Assembly: GCA_937901265.1 (NCBI GenBank)
Contig: CALCHA010000399.1
Location: forward strand, 1 to 6,262
Reading direction: 5' to 3'
From: an uncultured Phycisphaerales bacterium
GTDB taxonomy: Bacteria; Planctomycetota; Phycisphaerae; WQYP01
Length of the DNA stretch: 6,262 nucleotides
Both the position numbers and the translations under genes were made by a program. Every line of letters begins with the position of its first letter. Position 1 is the first letter of the stretch. Positions 1-4,397 of this stretch are shown piece by piece. The notes under the pieces were generated by a model. It saw nothing but the letters and a program-made list of their open reading frames with translations, made no database searches and was not told where the DNA came from.

Positions 1-2
1 CC

Positions 3-371
3 TATGCGCTGGGCGAACCCGTCTATGACACTGTCTTTGAAAACGTGCAGGCGGGTCTGCGCACCGACTATCTGTTCCGCCTGGCCGGGCGGCTGGGCGG
101 CCTGGTGGTCGGCACCGGCGATTTATCGGAATTGGCGCTGGGCTGGTGCACCTATGGCGTGGGCGACCACATGAGCCACTACAACGTCAACGCCTCCCTG
201 CCCAAGACCCTGATCCAGCATCTGATCCGCTGGGTGGCGGCCGAGGGCCTGATGGGCGAGGCGGCCAGCCCGGTCCTGCTCGACATCGTGGCGGCGGAGA
301 TCAGCCCGGAGCTGGTTCCGGCCGACGACAAGGGCCAGATGCAGTCGACCGAGGCCAAGGTCGGCCCCTAC
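3..371 (+). other. nadE: NadE-like portion of the chimeric ORF (truncated synthetase domain)
   Basis: This is part of the ATP-pyrophosphatase synthetase domain of glutamine-dependent NAD+ synthetase, which amidates deamido-NAD+ in the last step of NAD synthesis. Visible signatures are [21 protein letters not shown], as two overlapping family blocks, then [19 protein letters not shown] at residues 37-55, [20 protein letters not shown], and EISPELVPA followed by [10 protein letters not shown]. In actinobacterial and planctomycete-type enzymes this last block continues with ALQDFSLFY and a long C-terminal stretch. Here that continuation is missing and AlaRS sequence takes over. The glutaminase domain and the SGGxDS loop would lie left of the window. 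Leucine codons are nearly all CTG (13 of 16), unlike the part that follows. Confidence 0.85.
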
Positions 372-1565
372 GTCCTGCACATCGGCCACGTCCGCCAGGG
401 ACGCCTCACCGTGGGCGACGCCCTGACCGCGAACGTCCAGGGCCACCGTGCCCTCACGGAGAAAAATCACACCTCCACCCACCTCGCCAACTGGGCCCTA
501 CGCGAAACCCTCGGCGAGCACGTCCAGCAGAAGGGCTCGCTGGTCGATCCGGAAAAACTTCGCTTCGATTTCGTCCACCCCAGGGGCCTCGCCGATGCGG
601 AAATCGCCAAGGTCGAAACCCTCGTCAATACCTGCATCGACCTCAAACTCCCCGTCTACATTGAAGTCGCCCCGCAGGATCTCGCCCTGAAAATTCAGGG
701 CTTGCGCGCGGTTTTTGGCGAAAAATATCCCCCCATGGTCCGCGTCGTCTCCGTCGGCATCCCCGTCGCCGACCTTCTCAAGGATCCCGAAAACCCCAAG
801 TGGCGCGGCTACAGCGTGGAGTTCTGCGGCGGCACCCACCTGGGCAGCAGCCACGACGCGGAACGCTTCGTGGTCACCTCCGAGGAATCCGTCAGCAAGG
901 GCATCCGCCGCCTCGTCGCCCTCACCGGTGCCTCCGCCCGCGAGGCCATCACCCAGGGCCAGGTTCTCGAAAGCCTCATCACGCAGGGCAAGAGCGCCGA
1001 CGATGCCTCGCTCCCAGGCCTCATCGCCGCGCTGCAGAAGGTCCTCGCCGGCCCCACCATTCCGCTGCTGGCGAAGCGCCGCGCCCAGGCCGCCGTCGCC
1101 GAACTTCAGGACCGCGCCAAAAAGTTCGCCCGCCAGCAGGGTGCCCAGGCCGGCGCTGCCGCCTTCGATGGCGACGCCCTTCTCGCCGCAGCCCTCACCG
1201 TCAATGGTGTCACCCTCGTGACCGCGCGGGTCGCCGATGCCTCCGCCGACGCCCTCCGCACCGCGTGGGACTGGCTCAAAAAGAAAACCCCCGACCAGCT
1301 CATCGCCGCCCTCCTCATGGGTTCCGTGGAGGACACCGACAAGGAGGGCAACAGGCTGCCTCCCAAGGTCAGCATGCTCGCCGGCGTCGGCGACCCGCTC
1401 ATCGCCCAACTCAAAGCCGGCGACTGGATCAAAGCCGTCGCCCCCCTCGTCGGCGGCACCGGCGGCGGCCGCCCACAGCTCGCGATGGCCGGCGGCAAGG
1501 ACGTGACGAAGATCGACGCCGCCCTCACCGCCGCCCAATCCTTCGCCCAACAAAAGCTCGCGTAA
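3..1565 (+). CDS. Chimeric ORF: NAD+ synthetase C-terminal domain joined in frame to C-terminal half of alanyl-tRNA synthetase (5' partial)
   Basis: This frame is open from the left edge (first full codon at 3) to TAA at 1563-1565, giving 520 visible residues; the true start lies outside the window. Residues 1-123 match glutamine-dependent NAD+ synthetase ([51 protein letters not shown]). From about residue 124 the match changes to alanyl-tRNA synthetase: YVLHIGHV at the end of the beta-barrel, the editing motif HTSTH (H156, H160), CGGTH (C275, H279) and the C-Ala motif [16 protein letters not shown]. No stop or frameshift separates the parts. NadE lacks its final segment, including the FKRSALPNGPK-type loop. 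AlaRS lacks its class II catalytic core, tRNA-recognition domain and the Gly-rich barrel motif. As read, neither full enzyme activity is expected. It could be a real fusion, a deletion remnant or an assembly join. Assignment of each half is firm; reality of the junction is uncertain. Confidence 0.85.
   Translation, partial: YALGEPVYDTVFENVQAGLRTDYLFRLAGRLGGLVVGTGDLSELALGWCTYGVGDHMSHYNVNASLPKTLIQHLIRWVAAEGLMGEAASPVLLDIVAAEISPELVPADDKGQMQSTEAKVGPYVLHIGHVRQGRLTVGDALTANVQGHRALTEKNHTSTHLANWALRETLGEHVQQKGSLVDPEKLRFDFVHPRGLADAEIAKVETLVNTCIDLKLPVYIEVAPQDLALKIQGLRAVFGEKYPPMVRVVSVGIPVADLLKDPENPKWRGYSVEFCGGTHLGSSHDAERFVVTSEESVSKGIRRLVALTGASAREAITQGQVLESLITQGKSADDASLPGLIAALQKVLAGPTIPLLAKRRAQAAVAELQDRAKKFARQQGAQAGAAAFDGDALLAAALTVNGVTLVTARVADASADALRTAWDWLKKKTPDQLIAALLMGSVEDTDKEGNRLPPKVSMLAGVGDPLIAQLKAGDWIKAVAPLVGGTGGGRPQLAMAGGKDVTKIDAALTAAQSFAQQKLA
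372..1565 (+). other. alaS: AlaRS-like portion of the chimeric ORF (editing domain plus C-Ala)
   Basis: This is the C-terminal half of alanyl-tRNA synthetase. It begins in the last strands of the beta-barrel ([17 protein letters not shown]), continues through the editing domain that hydrolyses mischarged Ser/Gly-tRNA(Ala), and ends with the C-Ala domain. The zinc/editing residues are all present: HTSTH at nt 468-482 and CGGTH at nt 825-839. [19 protein letters not shown] and the [17 protein letters not shown] block are typical of full-length bacterial AlaRS. The C-terminus is intact and of normal length. The N-terminal ~500 residues expected of AlaRS are replaced by NadE sequence. The Gly-rich GGQ motif of free-standing AlaX editing proteins is absent, so this is not a regular AlaX. 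Leucine is mostly CTC. Confidence 0.88.
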
Positions 1566-1589
1566 GAACCCATACTGCTCCCCGACCGC

Positions 1590-1595
1590 TATACT
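1590..1595 (+). promoter_or_regulatory. Possible -10 element for hicBA
   Basis: TATACT differs from the TATAAT consensus at one position and lies in the 46-bp gap before hicB. No -35 match exists 16-18 bp upstream, and the predicted start (about 1602) would leave only a ~10-nt leader with the Shine-Dalgarno at its very end. This is a weak candidate; read-through from the upstream ORF is an alternative. Confidence 0.22.
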
Positions 1596-1611
1596 CTCCG
1601 CGGAGGCCACC

Positions 1612-1836
1612 ATGCGACGAATCACGCTCACCGCCATTATCGAACGGGAAGGGGACGGGTTCGTCTCATTTTGCCCCGAGCTTGACGTCGCCAGCCAAGG
1701 CGACAGCCGCGAGCAGGCGCGGGTCAACCTCGCCGAGGCGGTCGAAGGTCTTCTCGAATCCGCCAGTCCCACCGAGATCAACGACCGTTTGAACACCGAA
1801 CGTTACGTCGAGAGCATCGAGGTCCAGGTTGCCTAA
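1612..1836 (+). CDS. hicB: HicB family antitoxin
   Basis: This is a 74-residue protein of the HicB/UPF0150 family, the antitoxin that binds and neutralises the HicA mRNA interferase. The family pattern is clear: ITLTAIIEREGDGFVSFCPELDVASQGDSREQARVNLAEAVEGLL, here spanning residues 4-48 and read as two blocks split at CPELD. The fold expected is the partial RNase H-like domain. The chain ends shortly after it, with no obvious added ribbon-helix-helix or HTH DNA-binding domain, so it is the short form; whether it autoregulates is unclear. The ATG has a strong GGAGG at 1602-1606, 5 nt upstream. Its last codons overlap the start of hicA, so the antitoxin is made first and the two are probably translationally coupled. 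This order is opposite to E. coli hicAB but common elsewhere. Confidence 0.9.
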   Translation: MRRITLTAIIEREGDGFVSFCPELDVASQGDSREQARVNLAEAVEGLLESASPTEINDRLNTERYVESIEVQVA

Positions 1837-2053
1837 ATGGCGCATCATGTCGGGGAGGGAAGTCTGTGGGATTCTCGCCGCGAATGGCTTTGTTTTCGTC
1901 CGGCAGAAGGGCAGCCATCGCATCATGCAACGGGCATCGCCCGGGACTACCCTTACGGTTCCCGTTCCCGATCACCGGGAGCTTAAAATTGGAACCCTCG
2001 CCTCGATCGTTCGGCAATGCCGCTTGCCGCGGGCCCTCTTCGAGGCCCCCTGA
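1829..2053 (+). CDS. hicA: HicA family mRNA interferase toxin (TTG start)
   Basis: This is a 74-residue HicA/YcfA toxin, a double-stranded-RNA-binding-like fold that cleaves mRNA. Residues 8-20 (SGREVCGILAANG) and 24-35 (VRQKGSHRIMQR) carry the family signature, with the catalytic histidine at H30 in GSH. The C-terminal TVPVPDHRELKIGTLASIVRQ region (residues 43-63, in two blocks) also matches. I chose the TTG at 1829 over the ATG at 1847. TTG gives the usual family N-terminus MPKW.., and it has GAGGT at 1819-1823 with 5-nt spacing; the ATG has no Shine-Dalgarno. The TTG start overlaps the end of hicB by 8 nt, which fits coupled translation and low toxin output. The stop is only 4 bp from the stop of the convergent protease gene. 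All key residues look intact, so the toxin is probably active. Confidence 0.9.
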   Translation: MPKWRIMSGREVCGILAANGFVFVRQKGSHRIMQRASPGTTLTVPVPDHRELKIGTLASIVRQCRLPRALFEAP

Positions 2054-2057
2054 ACGC

Positions 2058-2927
2058 TCAGCCTCCGCGCAGAAAGCCCCCGCCGCCCTGCGGCAGCGGG
2101 CCCCCGGGGGTCAGGCCGGCCGGCACGCCGCGCGGGAAGTGCTGCTGCAGGTAATCATTGATGCGGTCGATGCGCGATTGGGCAAGCGGGTGGGTCGAGA
2201 GCATTTCCGGTCCGGTGCCGCTGGCCTCCAGCTGTTGCAGCACCGCCATCACCTGCAGCATCTGGTGCGGGTCGTAGCCTGCCGCGGTCATCACCTGCAG
2301 CCCCCACTCGTCCGCCTGCAGCTCATCGCCACGGCTGAACTTCAGGCCGCGCAGCTGCGCCACGTAATTCGCCAGCGCCGCCGCCCGCTGGTCATTGGCC
2401 GCCACCCCCGCCGCAGCCACGATGGCATTGTAAAAATCCTGGTGCGCCATCTGCTCCGCCGCATGACGGTGAATCACATGCCCGATCTCGTGCCCCAGCA
2501 CGCCGGCAAGTTGCCCCTCGGTGGTCAGCTTGTCGTAGAGCCCCTCGGTGATGAATACCTGGCCCCCCGGCAGGGCGAACGCATTGACCGTTCCTGCGTC
2601 GGCCAGCAGGTGGAACTGAAAGGAATAAGGATTCTCCGGCAGCACGCTCACCAGCTTCTGGCCCATCGCCCGCACCTCCGCCTCGCGGCGATCCCCGCCG
2701 GGCAGCTCGCCGCCCATCTGTGCCGCCATCTCGGGTGCCGCCTGCAGGCCCAGCTGAATCTCCTGCTGCGGCGTGATCGAGATGTGCTGCGTCTCGTGGG
2801 TCACCGGGTTCACCTGGGTGGAACAGAAATAGGTGACGAACCCGGAGATCAGGATGAACCCCGCGATCAGGATGCGGAAGCCCACCCCCGACGATCGCTG
2901 TCCCAGCTGGTTGTTGTACATGGTCAT
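2058..2927 (-). CDS. Membrane-anchored M48 family zinc metalloprotease
   Basis: This 289-residue protein is an M48 (Ste24/HtpX-BepA-like) peptidase. The zinc motif HEIGH is at residues 146-150, the third ligand is probably E202 in the ExxAD motif of DELQADEWG, and the family STHP motif is at 244-247. Residues 17-35 (FRILIAGFILISGFVTYFC) form one hydrophobic segment. Arg11 and Arg18 before it favour N-in/C-out, placing the protease outside the cytoplasmic membrane. C35 is not in a good lipobox (F at -1), so I do not call a lipoprotein. NPVTHETQHI followed by QEIQLGLQAAP is the usual pre-domain of such proteases. There is no TPR domain; the tail (271-289) is rich in Gly and Pro. The start at 2927 is supported by GGAG at 2937-2940; ATG at 2921 is an alternative. 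It lies 63 bp downstream of the kinase on the same strand. A role in envelope protein quality control is inferred. Confidence 0.9.
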   Translation of the reverse strand: MTMYNNQLGQRSSGVGFRILIAGFILISGFVTYFCSTQVNPVTHETQHISITPQQEIQLGLQAAPEMAAQMGGELPGGDRREAEVRAMGQKLVSVLPENPYSFQFHLLADAGTVNAFALPGGQVFITEGLYDKLTTEGQLAGVLGHEIGHVIHRHAAEQMAHQDFYNAIVAAAGVAANDQRAAALANYVAQLRGLKFSRGDELQADEWGLQVMTAAGYDPHQMLQVMAVLQQLEASGTGPEMLSTHPLAQSRIDRINDYLQQHFPRGVPAGLTPGGPLPQGGGGFLRGG

Positions 2928-2990
2928 GGGGGTACGCTCCGGAAAATGATGCTGCTGCGGCGGTATGCAAAGCGAGCGCCGCGCGTCGTT

Positions 2991-4214
2991 TCAGTGGCGC
3001 ATCCACAGGTAAGTAAGCAGGGTGGCCAGCGCCAGGATCAGCGCCAGCAGCCCGAGGAGAACGAGGACTTGCCGCAGGTGCATCGTACGGCTGCGCGGGG
3101 GGGCCAGGGGATGCAGGTCGAGCCACCGCTGAATGGCCTCGGCCAGTTCCAGGGCCCGCGGATAGCGCGCCGCCGGCTCCGCCGCCATCCCGCGCAGGCA
3201 GATCGCCTCCAGGTCGGGGTCGACGGCCGGATTCACCTTCGAGGGCGGCGGCGATTGCACGAAAGTCAGCGAGCGCAGCTCGGCATCGCCGTTCGTCGCC
3301 CCGCGCGCTGGCGCGGGCGAGCGACCCGTCAAAATTTTGTAGAGGATCCCGCCCAGCGCAAAAATATCCGTCACCGGGCCATGCAGGTCCGTCCTTCCGG
3401 CGGCCTGCTCGGGCGCCATGTAGGCGGGCGTCCCAATGACCTGCCCCTGCATCGTCAATTCATGCCCCCCCGGGGGCAGCGGCCCCGACTTGCCCAGGTC
3501 CCGCTTGCCCGGTCCCTCGCTCGCGAAAAGCGCCGGATCGGTGCGGTTTTTGATGTCTTTCGCCAGCCCCCAGTCCAGCACCAGCGTCTCGCCATAGTCG
3601 CCCAGCATGATGTTGGAGGGCTTGAGATCGCGGTGGATCACCCCGCGCGAATGGGCATAGGCGACCGCCTGGCAGACGGCGATGAACCGCCGCAGGAGCT
3701 CACGGAACACGATCGCGTGCGGCGAGGCGGTGTATTCCGTGATGATGTCATCGAGCGTGCGGCCATGCACAAACCGCATGATGTAATAGGGCCGCCCCTC
3801 CTCATCATCGCCCATGCTGTACACCGGCACGATCGAGGGGTGCTCAAGCTGGCCGGTGATCCGGGCTTCGTAGAGGAATCGCTTGCGCAGGATCGGGTTG
3901 TCGGCATGGAGCGGCTGGATCTGTTTGAGCGCCACCTCGCGCATCACCCGCCCATCGTGCGCCACGCTGATCTGCCCCAGGCCCCCCTGAGCGTGCGGCC
4001 GCACAATGTGAAAAGGCATGGAACTGGGCACGGCGAGGATTTCCCGCGGCACCGGAAGAGGGGCTTCGGCAGCAGGGATCGGTGCAGGCGGGGGCTCGCC
4101 GCCCACGCGGCGAACTTTGCGCTCGCCGCAGGTGGGACAGCCGGGCGTTTCTTCCACGGCGATGGGCGAGCGGTCCCATGTATGCCCCTGGGCGCATGTC
4201 CAGATTTCGGGCAT
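2991..4214 (-). CDS. Serine/threonine protein kinase with N-terminal zinc-ribbon-like motif and C-terminal membrane anchor
   Basis: This is a Hanks-type kinase with all catalytic landmarks (numbered from the longer ATG at 4229; subtract 5 for the chosen start). They are the Gly loop QGGLGQISVA (81-90), Lys102 in VALK, Glu121, HRDLKPSN (199-206; Asp201 catalytic), DWG in place of DFG (219-221), and APE (272-274). Before the kinase domain, C12-x3-H16 and C31-x2-C34 look like a zinc ribbon, as often seen in planctomycete kinases. Residues 388-408 are one strong hydrophobic helix, followed by only a few residues, so the protein is probably tail-anchored with no outer sensor domain. The stretch between DWG and APE is long (about 50 residues). 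ATG at 4214 is preferred because GGAG lies at 4219-4222; ATG at 4229 has no Shine-Dalgarno. It is likely co-transcribed with the M48 protease downstream. Substrate unknown. Confidence 0.92.
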   Translation of the reverse strand: MPEIWTCAQGHTWDRSPIAVEETPGCPTCGERKVRRVGGEPPPAPIPAAEAPLPVPREILAVPSSMPFHIVRPHAQGGLGQISVAHDGRVMREVALKQIQPLHADNPILRKRFLYEARITGQLEHPSIVPVYSMGDDEEGRPYYIMRFVHGRTLDDIITEYTASPHAIVFRELLRRFIAVCQAVAYAHSRGVIHRDLKPSNIMLGDYGETLVLDWGLAKDIKNRTDPALFASEGPGKRDLGKSGPLPPGGHELTMQGQVIGTPAYMAPEQAAGRTDLHGPVTDIFALGGILYKILTGRSPAPARGATNGDAELRSLTFVQSPPPSKVNPAVDPDLEAICLRGMAAEPAARYPRALELAEAIQRWLDLHPLAPPRSRTMHLRQVLVLLGLLALILALATLLTYLWMRH

Positions 4215-4231
4215 GGTTCTCCGAGCCATTA

Positions 4232-4248
4232 CGTCACGAATCGTGGCG
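4232..4248. promoter_or_regulatory. Imperfect 17-bp inverted repeat, candidate operator of the kinase gene
   Basis: CGTCACGAATCGTGGCG has 8-base arms around a central A, with 7 of 8 pairs matching. The inner part CACGA-A-TCGTG is perfect. It lies 18 bp upstream of the kinase start codon and close to the transcription start predicted from the TATGAT box at 4251-4256. Its size and place suit a dimeric repressor, but only one copy is visible. Confidence 0.35.
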
Positions 4249-4250
4249 GC

Positions 4251-4256
4251 ATCATA
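4251..4256 (-). promoter_or_regulatory. Possible -10 element for the kinase-protease transcript
   Basis: On the minus strand this reads TATGAT, five of six matches to TATAAT, and lies 37 bp upstream of the preferred kinase ATG. The -35 position 17-18 bp further upstream is a C-rich run with no TTGACA likeness, so an activator or another sigma factor would be needed. Confidence 0.3.
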
Positions 4257-4336
4257 ACCGCGGAAAGGATTGGGCGGGGGTGGCCTATCTTAGGGACGCG
4301 TTATTGGCACCGCCCATCCGCATGACAGCCGCCCCT

Positions 4337-4355
4337 CCACCGTTTACGCTGGTGG
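4337..4355 (+). promoter_or_regulatory. Short leader hairpin upstream of cstA
   Basis: CCACC at 4337-4341 can pair with GGTGG at 4351-4355 around a 9-nt loop, with a possible extra G-U pair. It ends 12 bp before the duplicated Shine-Dalgarno region. There is no T-run after it, so it is not a terminator. It may be chance in GC-rich DNA. Confidence 0.2.
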
Positions 4356-4367
4356 CCCTCCCCTCCG

Positions 4368-4396
4368 AGAAGGAACTGCTCCCAGAAGGAACTGCT
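4368..4396 (+). repeat. 13-bp tandem direct repeat carrying two Shine-Dalgarno cores before cstA
   Basis: AGAAGGAACTGCT occurs at 4368-4380 and again, identical, at 4384-4396, with CCC between them (period 16). The second copy gives AGAAGGA ending 7 nt before the ATG at 4398, a good ribosome-binding site. The first copy repeats the same core 16 nt upstream without a nearby start. It could be a simple duplication, a ribosome standby site, or two binding sites for a GGA-recognising RNA-binding protein such as CsrA. Confidence 0.85.
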
Positions 4397-4397
4397 T

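Noticed and set aside
372..1565. Free-standing AlaX editing protein in place of an AlaRS fragment
   Set aside because: The Gly-rich barrel motif of AlaX is absent, there is no start codon with a Shine-Dalgarno near the junction, and the sequence follows full-length AlaRS closely.
498..1796. Minus-strand open frame of 432 codons opposite the NadE/AlaRS ORF and hicB
   Set aside because: Shadow of conserved plus-strand genes; Gly/Ala/Asp-rich with no domain pattern.
2080..2112. GC-rich palindromic stretch including CCCCCGGGGG as a terminator
   Set aside because: It lies within the protease coding sequence (Gly/Pro-rich tail), has no T-run, and is explained by Gly and Pro codons.
2820..2875. 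Lipoprotein signal for the M48 protease at C35
   Set aside because: The residue before the Cys is Phe and the preceding ones are Thr-Tyr, which does not fit a lipobox; a plain membrane anchor fits better.
4286..4291. TATCTT as a -10 box for cstA
   Set aside because: Only four of six matches and no -35 element at a proper distance.
4304..4322. Sigma-54-like promoter before cstA (TTGGCAC at 4304-4310)
   Set aside because: The -24 half is perfect, but the -12 GC is not at the required spacing: positions 4318-4319 are CC.
1866..4325. Plus-strand open frame of 819 codons opposite the kinase and protease
   Set aside because: It is antisense to two well-conserved genes, is full of His, Arg, Gln and Gly in low-complexity order, and matches no family I know. 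High GC content leaves such frames open.
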